Below the pieces are notes generated by a model. The model was given only the letters and a program-made list of their open reading frames with translations, ran no database searches and was not told where the DNA came from. A program made the translations under genes and the position numbers. A DNA stretch of 64,000 nucleotides from Aeropyrum camini SY1 = JCM 12091 (GTDB lineage: Archaea; Thermoproteota; Thermoprotei_A; Sulfolobales; Acidilobaceae), in NCBI RefSeq assembly GCF_000591035.1, contig NC_022521.1:62001-126000 (forward strand). Reading direction: 5' to 3'. This document shows, piece by piece, positions 1-7,812 of the stretch (the first letter of the stretch is position 1; the number at the start of each line of letters is the position of its first letter).

Positions 1-41
1 ATCCAACCATCAAACACCCACATACCCGCCACAGCAAACAA
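1..41 (-). CDS. Possible 5' end of a divergent gene cut by the window edge
   Basis: Read on the minus strand, bases 41 to 1 stay open from a TTG codon and translate to a short hydrophobic start (LFAVAGMWVFDG). A TATA-like element lies about 30 bases upstream, so a leaderless start here would fit. Only about 13 codons are visible, so no function can be given and the reading frame could be chance. Confidence 0.25.
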   Translation of the reverse strand, partial: MFAVAGMWVFDGW

Positions 42-63
42 CCTGTCTTCAACGCTCCTGAGG

Positions 64-77
64 TGTATATTTAAAGC
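64..77 (-). promoter_or_regulatory. TATA-like element for the divergent left-edge gene
   Basis: On the minus strand the sequence CTTTAAATATACAC resembles an archaeal TATA box. Its centre is roughly 26 bases before base 45, which would place transcription start just ahead of the possible TTG start at 41. The rest of 78-246 is non-coding leader between this site and the MoaB-family gene. Confidence 0.35.
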
Positions 78-246
78 CAGCCAATGGGATAAAGCCTTGA
101 CTTACAGAGTAAACATCCAACAACGATACTGCTGAGTGATAGGCGATCCATGGATTTTATAGACGCCGGCCGGACCTCCAGTCATGTAGAGATTAATTCA
201 CGGAAATCATAATTTTGGCCTCGGCATCCCGATTTCCCTCTAATGG

Positions 247-741
247 GTGGGATATTTGGCCCTAAACTACTGCCTGGTAGTTACCAGCGATCGAGTCTAT
301 GCAGGTCTGAAGAAGGACGAGATTACCCCTCTCGTGTCATCCACGCTGGAGTCTCGGGGTCGAAAGCTGGTTGCCTCGACAGTTGTGCGGAATTCCTTTG
401 AGGATATTGTGGCGGCTGTAGCCTCTATGGCGGGGAGGCGGGATTGTGACGTCATACTTGTTACCGGGGGCACGGGGCCGGGGCCTCGGGATGTAACTAC
501 CGAAGTCGTCTCAAGACTTGCAGTCTACATGCTCCCCGGTTATGGTGAAGAGTTCAGGCGGCTGAGCGCGGGCGAGGTCGGGCCCCGCGGCCTCCTAACA
601 AGATCAGAAGCATATGTCCTACCAGGTGGAAAACCTGTTTTCACAACACCAGGCAACCCTGGAGCAGTGGCCACCGCCCTAAAGATAATACTCGGGCTGG
701 ACACACATCTCGTAGAACAGCTTAGAGGTGTGGGCCACTAG
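247..741 (+). CDS. MoaB/MogA-family molybdopterin-binding protein
   Basis: This 164-residue protein belongs to the MoCF_biosynth fold, whose MogA/MoaB members adenylylate molybdopterin before metal insertion. Residues 72-84 carry the diagnostic VTGGTGPGPRDVT motif, followed by the PGYGEEFR segment and a TPGNPGAVATAL motif near the C-terminus, all typical of the nucleotide- and pterin-binding site. Length matches archaeal MoaB. The start is GTG at 247; a TTG at 256 is an alternative. It stands alone, with no other molybdenum or tungsten cofactor genes in the window, so the exact step (MoaB or MogA role) cannot be decided. Its last four bases overlap the convergent gene behind it. Confidence 0.85.
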   Translation: MGYLALNYCLVVTSDRVYAGLKKDEITPLVSSTLESRGRKLVASTVVRNSFEDIVAAVASMAGRRDCDVILVTGGTGPGPRDVTTEVVSRLAVYMLPGYGEEFRRLSAGEVGPRGLLTRSEAYVLPGGKPVFTTPGNPGAVATALKIILGLDTHLVEQLRGVGH

Positions 742-974
742 AAGCGTCTCCCCCTCCTACTGGTCTCGGCGCGGTGCCTAGCATAGCTAGCCCTAATCTC
801 TGCAATGAGGGCTAGCCATTCAGCAGCCTCAACATCCCCTTCCTCGAGGGCCTTTTCCGCTGCTCTCACAAGGGGCCACACATAGCCTGAGAATGGTTCA
901 AGCCCCTTAAGCTCCTCTTTTATGCTCTGAAGCCTATCCGAGACAAGCCACTCCCCCGGCAAAGGGACGCTCAC
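738..974 (-). CDS. Small helical hypothetical protein
   Basis: A 78-residue protein I do not recognise. It is rich in Glu, Ala and Leu and appears fully helical, with an amphipathic stretch (residues 15-70) and a basic C-terminal tail rich in arginine. There are no cysteines and no membrane segment. It converges with the MoaB-family gene, overlapping its stop by four bases. The Aeropyrum-like composition and the even codon use support a real gene, but there is no functional clue. Confidence 0.55.
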   Translation of the reverse strand: MSVPLPGEWLVSDRLQSIKEELKGLEPFSGYVWPLVRAAEKALEEGDVEAAEWLALIAEIRASYARHRAETSRRGRRF

Positions 975-1043
975 CCTAGCTTATACAACTGGCTGCCCCC
1001 TCGGCCCCGGGGGTGTGTGGATGTGGTCTTCAAAGCTGTGATA

Positions 1044-1053
1044 GATTATAAAC
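1044..1053 (+). promoter_or_regulatory. TATA box of the speD-family gene
   Basis: The AT-rich element GATTATAAAC is centred about 38 bases before the ATG at 1088, which predicts a transcription start near 1075 and a short leader. Confidence 0.5.
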
Positions 1054-1087
1054 CCTGGATCGTCTCCATCAATCCCCGGGATCTGTT

Positions 1088-1486
1088 ATGGAGAGGAGGG
1101 ATGAAATAATAGTTGGAAAACACGTATACGGCAGTCTCTATGGGGTTCCGCTGGAAAAAGCTACAGACGAGGAGTATTTAAGAGGGGTTGTCGTCAGGGC
1201 TGCAGAGGCTGCTGGTGCTACTGTGCACGCAGTGAATTCCTGGACAATACCCGGGGAGAAGGGAGGGGTCTCTGTGATAGTTCTTGTCCTGGAGAGCCAT
1301 CTAGCCCTACACACGTGGCCTGAGTATGACTATGCCACGTTCGACATTTATACCTGCGGAGAGCATACGGACCCGTGGAAGGCGTTCGAACTCCTACTCT
1401 CAGAGCTCAACCCTAAGAGGTATACCGTGCACTATGTGGACCGGAGTCAGGAGAAGGTTTTAGTGGAGCCTCAACCGCGGAGGTAG
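1088..1486 (+). CDS. speD: SpeD-family pyruvoyl decarboxylase proenzyme (AdoMet or arginine decarboxylase)
   Basis: A 132-residue self-cleaving pyruvoyl enzyme of polyamine synthesis. The processing site is clear: ESHLALHTWPE at residues 69-79, with cleavage expected between Glu69 and Ser70 so that Ser70 becomes the pyruvoyl group; His75 and Cys90 (in YTCGE) match the processing and proton-donor residues of the family. Crenarchaea carry two paralogues, one decarboxylating S-adenosylmethionine and one that has evolved to use arginine. The N-terminal IIVGKHVYG and the length are compatible with either, and I lean slightly to the arginine form from memory. It converges with the HerA-like gene, overlapping it by 16 bases. 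Confidence 0.88.
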   Translation: MERRDEIIVGKHVYGSLYGVPLEKATDEEYLRGVVVRAAEAAGATVHAVNSWTIPGEKGGVSVIVLVLESHLALHTWPEYDYATFDIYTCGEHTDPWKAFELLLSELNPKRYTVHYVDRSQEKVLVEPQPRR

Positions 1487-3552
1487 GTTGAAGAGAAATC
1501 GGTGTGCATTGTAACAGGCCTGCTGGTGACGGAGAGCACGTATCCTCCCCTGAAGACGAAGCTTGTTATAACCATATACCTATCCATCAGGTAGGGGACA
1601 GCATCCTTCACCTCGGTCGGTATGCTCAGCTTCTCCAGATGAGCCCTCTCAGTCCTCAGAACTATCTTAGTGTTGGATAGCTGGATTATAATATCGTGCA
1701 GATCGCTGGGACTGTGAGTGCTAAACATGAAACCTATCCCCCTAGCCTTGCCGAGCCTCGCCATTGAAGATATCATGGAGGCTACCTGCCTACTCGCCTC
1801 CTGCTCCTCGTAACCGCCCTTCTCCTGCGGGAAGAACTGATGTGCCTCGTCAATCACTATAAGAAGCTGCCGGCCCACCCTCCTCCTAGCCCACTCTTCC
1901 TGCCTCATCCTAAGTATGCTCTGTAGCACCCTATATCCTAGGATCCTCGGGGCGAACACTGAGCTCCCAGATCGAGACGCAAGCCAAGCCAAGTCCACAA
2001 CTACAGGAGCCCCCATATCTCCAGCCAGCCCAGTTATGAACCTCCAGCTAGGCTCCAGGAGAACCCGAATACGGCCGTCTGTGGCTATAGAAACGTCCAC
2101 CACACCACTATCGATTAGACCTTGAATCTTCCTATAAAGCGCCTCAGCAGTGCTCCTATGAGGCCGTATAGAGGAGAGTAAATCCAGGATTAGGTCTACC
2201 ACGTGGCTGACCTCGAAACCCAGCGGCTCGATCCTAGCCCTAGCCACATTATAGTTATCGCTCCCACCAACCATGAAAGCAGCCATAGACTCCATGCTCG
2301 CCGAAACAGCCTCCTCCAACCCGGCGCCACGACGGGAGAATTCTATGTATGCCGAGAGTGCTGATGAAAGTGCATAGAGTGGGGGGTAACCCCTTTTGCC
2401 GGAGTGCCTGTAGAACCTCTCCCTTATAGATCTTAGTAGCTCTAGAGATAGCCTGGTCATCCCGGGGGCAAGCTGTGACAGGCTCTCGCCAGGCATGTTA
2501 CCACGCCTAACACTATCGATGAAGTAGGGTATGATTACGAAGGGTAACCTATCGGACTCGCACCTGACGCCTTCAGAACTCTTAACGCAGGTCCATCTCC
2601 CCCCGCCGCCCACAAGCTGTGACAGAACATCCTCGTGGTAGAGCTGGGCAATGCCGGAGTAGATATCTCTATCATACTCTATAGCGTCGGACACAGCGTC
2701 CACACTAACAGGTGCAACAACAACTATTCTCCTGGGAGGCCTGACACCTCTAAAAACGTCGAGGTCGCCGCCGGAGGATGGGATGGGCAGTTGGATGAAG
2801 TCGGAGTTCATGTCTAGTATTACAGGCACTATTGAGCCCTCATCCCCGCTAGTTAACGATGCTATCATGTTTTTCAAGAGCGTAGTCTTCCCGCTTCCAG
2901 TTGTCCCAATAATCAGGGTGTGGTGGAGAAGGGCCTTGTAGGGTAGCCTCACCGCGACAGATCCTCCCTTAACCGGCCCGTAGAGGCTGGCCAGAGCACC
3001 TATAAGAACGCCTCCCCCGGGCAGTCCGAGCATGTACTGGAGTGTTTCTGGGTTAGGGTCAAACACAGGGCTCTGGGGTTCGATGGGGGTGGAAACGGGC
3101 CTGGGCTCGAGCCCCGAATCCGGATCGGCTTCCAGCAGGAGTCTAACCTCGGCTATAGGGCTTGTTAATATCGACTCAGGGTTGGCCGGGCCTGGCATGG
3201 CGCTCGAAGATAGCGGGGCGTCAACACCTGCTAGAGCTAGCTCGTCAGCTCTCTTAACCGTAGACACCACGCCCAGGGAAATATGAAGTGTTTTAGGGTC
3301 AACGATACAGAGGTAGTCGCCTACTCTGACACCTCCCCGGCTAAAATATTTTGCCGTGTCCACCTCAACCTCAACAAGAGACCCTGGAAAAGTGGACACA
3401 GGGCTATATCGGGTAACCCTCCCCAACACCTCGCCCAGCCGCTTTGCCTTGGCATAGGCTTTATTAATCCTCTCCGAAATAAGGGAGAGGTCGATACCTC
3501 CCGGGAAAGACTCTCTAGGACCTCGCTCCCCGCCTATGAAGTGCTCCTCCAC
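1471..3552 (-). CDS. HerA-like hexameric ATPase, second copy
   Basis: A 693-residue ATPase of the HerA/FtsK class. An N-terminal beta-barrel-like (HAS-type) region spans about residues 50-110, Walker A is GTTGSGKTT at 216-224, and Walker B with DEAH is LLIVIDEAHQF at 563-573, followed by a FSTHSPSDL sensor-like segment and the C-terminal THERAHLEK-type region. HerA proteins pump DNA and work with the nuclease NurA in end resection. Here the gene overlaps by 19 bases the NurA-like gene just upstream, which strongly suggests a functional pair. It is only distantly similar to the HerA at 24640-26280 and about 150 residues longer, with an insert between the Walker motifs. Confidence 0.82.
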   Translation of the reverse strand: MEEHFIGGERGPRESFPGGIDLSLISERINKAYAKAKRLGEVLGRVTRYSPVSTFPGSLVEVEVDTAKYFSRGGVRVGDYLCIVDPKTLHISLGVVSTVKRADELALAGVDAPLSSSAMPGPANPESILTSPIAEVRLLLEADPDSGLEPRPVSTPIEPQSPVFDPNPETLQYMLGLPGGGVLIGALASLYGPVKGGSVAVRLPYKALLHHTLIIGTTGSGKTTLLKNMIASLTSGDEGSIVPVILDMNSDFIQLPIPSSGGDLDVFRGVRPPRRIVVVAPVSVDAVSDAIEYDRDIYSGIAQLYHEDVLSQLVGGGGRWTCVKSSEGVRCESDRLPFVIIPYFIDSVRRGNMPGESLSQLAPGMTRLSLELLRSIRERFYRHSGKRGYPPLYALSSALSAYIEFSRRGAGLEEAVSASMESMAAFMVGGSDNYNVARARIEPLGFEVSHVVDLILDLLSSIRPHRSTAEALYRKIQGLIDSGVVDVSIATDGRIRVLLEPSWRFITGLAGDMGAPVVVDLAWLASRSGSSVFAPRILGYRVLQSILRMRQEEWARRRVGRQLLIVIDEAHQFFPQEKGGYEEQEASRQVASMISSMARLGKARGIGFMFSTHSPSDLHDIIIQLSNTKIVLRTERAHLEKLSIPTEVKDAVPYLMDRYMVITSFVFRGGYVLSVTSRPVTMHTDFSSTYLRG

Positions 3553-4718
3553 AACAACTCACCTTCAAACAACATTGAGTAGCTAACTCTGGACCCCCTG
3601 CTCTTAAGCCCTGATAAGACTATACGCTTCAACGCTAAGCTGATGCTCTTAGCCCTTCTATCGCTTCGCGCTAACGTCACGGGCTCCAACGATCCCCTGA
3701 CTAGTGTTTCACCTATGAGGAGGTGATGGGGCTTGAGCCCGTAGCTTTCAATCAGGTTCAGACTATGCCTTGTATACTCAAGCCTGTACACCCTGCTTTT
3801 CGGGGAGAGGAGCTGGTACCGTCCCCCGGGGAGAACGATGTACTCGAACAGCTTCTCCTCCCCACTCGCATACACAACTCTGGACACAAGTGTTTTGAGG
3901 GCGTAACCCGGCCTCCACTTATGACATCCATACCCTACAGCCGCCTCGATGATTGCAGAGTCTGAAGCCTTAGGAGCGAAGCCTAAACACTCCTCCAGCA
4001 TGACGGGATAGCCGCTGGCTTTTGACAACAGTGTTGACGACTCTATCCTCTTGACTAACCCAAGCACAGGAACACCCAGGTCCTCAAAGCCGGCGATAAT
4101 CCTTTGCCTCTCAACGTAAAGCCTCCTCCACACGTCCCCCATGGTAGTGGACAGCTTTGAAATAACGCTCCCGTTCAGGATGGGGCCGTCTATTATAACA
4201 GCGGAGAGAGGAGTCCTAGAAATGCGATCCTCTTCAAGTCTCTCCAACAAGTATTTCAGCATTGCATTCTCTAGCGAGAATCGGAGGATGTCAGAGTATG
4301 CCTCCCCCATGAGGGGAGTAGGCCAGCTGTCAATATCGAGACGGCTTAGCACTATATATGGTTTGATCTTTAGCCCTCCGATAGGCTTTTCAAGAGACGG
4401 ATAATCCGCCTCGATCGTCTTTAGACGGCTGCTCAGCGATACTGCACCTAGAAGTATCACTTGCAGCGGCGTCTCAATGGTTCTGCTACTGCTGTCAATA
4501 GCATAAATATTGCTGAGGTGGCCTTCACCCTTAATCTTAACGGTTTTCAGGGGGTATGAATAGTACTCCTCCAGGCTCACCCTTGTAACATCCTCGATAT
4601 CATCCCCCATATATACTATGAGGTCCTCGAGGCTGAGAGGCCGTCTGTGTAATCTGTATTCTCCTGGCGGCTCGGCTATTGTGCTGGCAATCTCGCTGGC
4701 GACATCTACCGCTAGCAA
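3534..4718 (-). CDS. NurA-domain nuclease, second copy
   Basis: A 394-residue protein with the two hallmark acidic motifs of NurA: YAIDSSSR (Asp75) and VIIDGPILNGS (Asp177), an RNase H-like Mn-dependent 5'-3' nuclease fold. The spacing of about 100 residues between them and a basic, conserved C-terminal half fit the family. It is first in a two-gene operon with the HerA-like ATPase (19-base overlap). The start is a TTG at 4718. The sequence is clearly divergent from the nurA at 26264-27487, so this is not a recent duplicate. What DNA substrate the second pair serves is unknown. Confidence 0.78.
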   Translation of the reverse strand: MLAVDVASEIASTIAEPPGEYRLHRRPLSLEDLIVYMGDDIEDVTRVSLEEYYSYPLKTVKIKGEGHLSNIYAIDSSSRTIETPLQVILLGAVSLSSRLKTIEADYPSLEKPIGGLKIKPYIVLSRLDIDSWPTPLMGEAYSDILRFSLENAMLKYLLERLEEDRISRTPLSAVIIDGPILNGSVISKLSTTMGDVWRRLYVERQRIIAGFEDLGVPVLGLVKRIESSTLLSKASGYPVMLEECLGFAPKASDSAIIEAAVGYGCHKWRPGYALKTLVSRVVYASGEEKLFEYIVLPGGRYQLLSPKSRVYRLEYTRHSLNLIESYGLKPHHLLIGETLVRGSLEPVTLARSDRRAKSISLALKRIVLSGLKSRGSRVSYSMLFEGELLWRSTS

Positions 4719-4781
4719 CTCCGGGGCCCCAGAATGATGTTAAATGGTATTACCGTAAAAGGCTAGGCCGTAGAGTTACGT

Positions 4782-5495
4782 TTAAACTCTGAACCCCCTC
4801 GATTTAAGACACTCCCTTATAACCGGGTCCATCCTGTCGACTGGACCGCCGTGTCTATGAACCCTCCAAATGTTGTTTACGAACTTCTCACCTAGACTCA
4901 TGTATGCTTTCACCTTTTCCTCCAGCTCGCCATACGAATTCCATCCCGCGAGAGCCTGGATAGGAGCCCTGGGTGTTAGAGGGGGTAGCTCGCCCTTGGG
5001 CTTGCCCACGAGGAGGCCCGCCACCGGGATGACATAGCTCGGCAAGCCCAGAACATCGGCAACCTGACAGGGATTTCCATAGGCTGCTATTATGTTTACT
5101 ACATAGCCTAGGTCCTCCGCCACAGCTATAGCCCAAGCAAGAGCTACACTAGCCGATATGTAGCCTTGGAGTAGCTCTGTCAGCCCTGGCTCCCTCACCT
5201 CCAGACCCAAACGCTTAATGGACTCCACAACCTTTGCATAGTCTACGCTGAAGACAAAGAACACTGGAGCCTCCTTAATCTGCTCCTGACCCCAAAGAAC
5301 ACCGGCGAGCCTCGACTTTAAATCGTCCCTAGTAACCACCGTCACGTGGACAGGCTGTATGTTCCACGGGCTAACATGGCGGCGAGCGGCCTCCAGGATC
5401 TTCTTAATATCCTCCTGGGATATTGGCTCGCTGGAAAAACTCCTGACGCTCCTATGGCTGCTTATAACATTGAAACAGCAACCTCTCTCTTCCAT
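4782..5495 (-). CDS. Nitroreductase-family FMN oxidoreductase
   Basis: A 237-residue nitroreductase-fold protein. The N-terminus has the typical SHRSVRSFSSEPIS motif followed by EAARRHVSPWNIQPVHVTVV, the FMN phosphate and substrate-side signature. The C-terminal part has LGLPSYVIPVAGLLVGKPKG, also typical. I place the start at ATG 5495, because GGTGG sits about seven bases upstream and because the longer reading from 5585 would overlap the PHP gene and adds a tail with no family counterpart. It lies directly downstream of the PHP-domain gene on the same strand, so the two are probably co-transcribed. Substrate unknown. Confidence 0.85.
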   Translation of the reverse strand: MEERGCCFNVISSHRSVRSFSSEPISQEDIKKILEAARRHVSPWNIQPVHVTVVTRDDLKSRLAGVLWGQEQIKEAPVFFVFSVDYAKVVESIKRLGLEVREPGLTELLQGYISASVALAWAIAVAEDLGYVVNIIAAYGNPCQVADVLGLPSYVIPVAGLLVGKPKGELPPLTPRAPIQALAGWNSYGELEEKVKAYMSLGEKFVNNIWRVHRHGGPVDRMDPVIRECLKSRGFRV

Positions 5496-5557
5496 CCTCA
5501 GCCCACCCTGAATTCCAGATAGAGGATAGAGAGTATTAGTTCGACGCTCAAGCCTCT

Positions 5558-6220
5558 CTAGTCGATAACTCTGTATATAGACCATCCTATATTTTCTATG
5601 ATAGCTCTAACCCCGGGGAACCCTATGGTAGGCCTAGTTCTAGCCCGGGCTATAGCCTCGACCACCCCCTCCGCATTATCACTATCCACCTCTACAAGCG
5701 TCGGCGCCACGCCAACCATTGAAGGGACATGGGCATCGCTGCCAGAAACTGGCGTGTGACCCAAGTCGTCAGCAAGCTTCATAGCCAATAAGTTAAAATG
5801 GGGTGGGGTATAAGCATTCCAAACCTCAATTGCGTCGAATAGCCTGGCCATCCGGCTAACGGCATTAAGGGGGATGCCGTGGTACCTACTGTAGCCTGGA
5901 TGTGCAGCTATAGTTATACAACCCCTCTCAACAGCCCACTCCCTAAGCTCTTCTACAGCCCTCGGAAAATCGTCGCCCACGTCGTTTGAGCATAAAACCA
6001 GAACGTCGCCTAATAGGCTTCTAACCTCTGCAGACGGAATTACAAACACGCCACCCAGGAGTTTTGCGGCCCTCTTCGCCAGACTAGCACCCCTGAAGGT
6101 ATCATGGTCAGTAACAGCTATGGCCGAGAGACCTTTTCTAGCGGCTAGCCTGACTATCTCCATAGGAGTCTGAAACCCGTCGCTAACAGTTGTATGGCTG
6201 TGAAGCTCGACAGCGATCAA
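5558..6220 (-). CDS. PHP-domain metal-dependent phosphoesterase
   Basis: A 220-residue PHP-superfamily protein. Metal ligands are visible in order: ELHSHTTVSDG at residues 5-15, AVTDHDTFRG near 35-44, a Glu in SAEV, AAHPGYS with a conserved His, and SGSDAH near the C-terminus. Members hydrolyse phosphate esters of nucleotides or related small molecules with two or three metal ions; single-domain archaeal forms are usually of unknown substrate. Followed by the nitroreductase in the same direction. A promoter for it may lie in the AT-rich stretch around 6240-6270. Confidence 0.85.
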   Translation of the reverse strand: MIAVELHSHTTVSDGFQTPMEIVRLAARKGLSAIAVTDHDTFRGASLAKRAAKLLGGVFVIPSAEVRSLLGDVLVLCSNDVGDDFPRAVEELREWAVERGCITIAAHPGYSRYHGIPLNAVSRMARLFDAIEVWNAYTPPHFNLLAMKLADDLGHTPVSGSDAHVPSMVGVAPTLVEVDSDNAEGVVEAIARARTRPTIGFPGVRAIIENIGWSIYRVID

Positions 6221-6333
6221 TTAGGCCTCACCCCCTCAGGATAAAATAGATTATAGCCAACATATACTGTCCGCGGCTTAACCGCTTTTTCGCGGGATAT
6301 AGAGATACAATAAAACGGTTGCGGTGCTGAGAA

Positions 6334-6780
6334 TTGCTAAAACCGGGAGACAAGCTACCCCCCATCTCGGGACAGTCGCTTAATGGATCCTACATCAGAC
6401 TGAACGCGGAGCACCTCCCTCCAGGCGGGGCTGTGATTGTTATAGCCTCCTCCGAGTCTAAGCTAAAACCGTTTGAAAAGCTTCTGGACGAATTTAACAA
6501 GCTGAAGTCTACAGTGCTCGCAATACTGCCACGCAAACCTCCAGCCAGAAAAAGGCAGGCGAAGCATGGAAGGCTCACTGTAGTTTATGATCCGGGGCTC
6601 GACTACCTAGCCAGGATAGGTCTCGCCCGAAGAGCGTTCTTCAGTATTTTGAGGGTTAACGACGCGGTCATCATTGTCGACAACAGTTTAAAAATCAAAG
6701 CCATAATCAGGGGGTCAAGGTTCGAAGCCCTAGCCCTGGCCGCTCTAGAGGCCTTAAGGAAGAACCTGGAGGAGAGCTGA
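6334..6780 (+). CDS. Peroxiredoxin-like protein without cysteines
   Basis: A 148-residue protein with a thioredoxin/peroxiredoxin layout: LKPGDKLPPISGQSLNGSYIRL at the start resembles the GDKAPDF entry strand of the Bcp protein encoded directly downstream, followed by alternating strands and helices and a VYDPGLDYLARIGLAR stretch like the DEKGEIGRKYGV segment of peroxiredoxins. It contains no cysteine at all, so it cannot be a thiol peroxidase. It may be a structural partner or regulator of the neighbouring enzyme, but that is inference. The start is a TTG at 6334 with GGTG about eight bases upstream. Confidence 0.65.
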   Translation: MLKPGDKLPPISGQSLNGSYIRLNAEHLPPGGAVIVIASSESKLKPFEKLLDEFNKLKSTVLAILPRKPPARKRQAKHGRLTVVYDPGLDYLARIGLARRAFFSILRVNDAVIIVDNSLKIKAIIRGSRFEALALAALEALRKNLEES

Positions 6781-6859
6781 CCCATATACCGGGGGGCGAG
6801 TACTTACTGGCTAATAAAACTAACCAAGCATCAATGTATGAGTGTAGAGGTGAGGTTGA

Positions 6860-7351
6860 GTGCCAAGTATCGGGGATAAGGCGCCTGACTTTGAGGGTGT
6901 TGCTCATACAGGAGATAAGATTAGGCTGAGCGATTTTAAAGGGAAGATTGTTGTACTCTACTTCTACCCCCGGGCCATGACACCTGGCTGCACCAGGGAG
7001 GGCGTCCGATTCAACGAGCTTTTAGACGAGTTCGAGAAGATGGGTGCCGTGGTTATAGGGGTCTCCACGGATAGTGTGGAGAAGAATAGCAGATTCGCCG
7101 AGAAACATGGGTTCAGGTTCAAGCTAGTGAGCGACGAGAAAGGCGAGATCGGAAGGAAGTACGGTGTTGTAAAGGGAGAGGGGGAGAACATGGCCGCTGA
7201 AAGGGTAACCTTTGTAATAGACCGCGACGGAACCATAAGGGCTATTCTCAAGAACATAAGACCGGCGGAAAAGCATGCTGACCTCGCTCTCGAGGAGGTT
7301 AAAAAGCTCGTAATAGGGAGGGAGGCTCAGTCAGCGGGAGAAGTGAGATAG
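6860..7351 (+). CDS. bcp: Peroxiredoxin of the Bcp/PrxQ group
   Basis: A 163-residue thiol peroxidase that reduces hydrogen peroxide and organic hydroperoxides in the cytoplasm. The active site is YPRAMTPGCTREG with the peroxidatic Cys in the TPGCT motif; the usual second cysteine five residues on (TPGCTxEAC in many Bcp) is replaced, and this is the only cysteine in the protein, so it works as a 1-Cys type or with an external thiol. GDKAPDF and FVIDRDGTI are further family landmarks. GTG start at 6860 after GAGGTGAGG. It follows the cysteine-free homologue by 79 bases. Confidence 0.93.
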   Translation: MPSIGDKAPDFEGVAHTGDKIRLSDFKGKIVVLYFYPRAMTPGCTREGVRFNELLDEFEKMGAVVIGVSTDSVEKNSRFAEKHGFRFKLVSDEKGEIGRKYGVVKGEGENMAAERVTFVIDRDGTIRAILKNIRPAEKHADLALEEVKKLVIGREAQSAGEVR

Positions 7352-7355
7352 GCAA

Positions 7356-7667
7356 TTAACCCTCCATAGCTTCGGAGAGCTTTTTTGATAAAACGCCAGC
7401 AAGCCTTTCCACCTCCACCCGGGCCTCATCGATGCTTTTCCTAGTGTCTTCGCTTGACGCCAGCCGGGCAGCCTCCTTCAACCTAACTATAGCATATAAC
7501 AACACCTCGTTAGCGTCTAGGAGGGCTACAGCATCCCTAGAGCCGGTCTCTACCACGGCTTCCGAGAGACATTCAAAATGAACGGCGCCCTTGCCTGGGA
7601 TGAACGTGAACCTCTGACCCTCAATGATTGTTCCACCGCATATGCCGCAAGTCCAAGTCTTAGCCAT
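7356..7667 (-). CDS. DUF2175 zinc-binding protein
   Basis: A 103-residue protein with a single treble-clef-like zinc site: WTCGICGGTI at residues 5-14 and VHFECLSE at about 30-37, giving CxxC and HxxC ligand pairs. The GQRFTFIPGKGAVHFEC arrangement is characteristic of the archaeal DUF2175 family as I know it. The rest forms two or three helices. Function unknown. It converges with the peroxiredoxin gene four bases away, and its start region lies opposite the leader of the AbrB-PhoU gene. Confidence 0.8.
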   Translation of the reverse strand: MAKTWTCGICGGTIIEGQRFTFIPGKGAVHFECLSEAVVETGSRDAVALLDANEVLLYAIVRLKEAARLASSEDTRKSIDEARVEVERLAGVLSKKLSEAMEG

Positions 7668-7812
7668 AATCCCACACCTGCTGATAATACCGGGGTCAGA
7701 AGGTTTAATCGTTGCAGTCTTGGAGGCATCGGTTCACATCCTGTGGAGCTTGTTTAACGCTGTTAAACATTTAAAATCCGATGTAGCAAATCTAGATAGT
7801 GGGGGGTTAGGC

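Noticed and set aside
7624-7812. N-terminal extension of the AbrB-PhoU protein back to 7624
   Set aside because: It lies opposite the DUF2175 gene, has no family counterpart, and a TTG with a good ribosome site starts at 7813 just before the AbrB domain.
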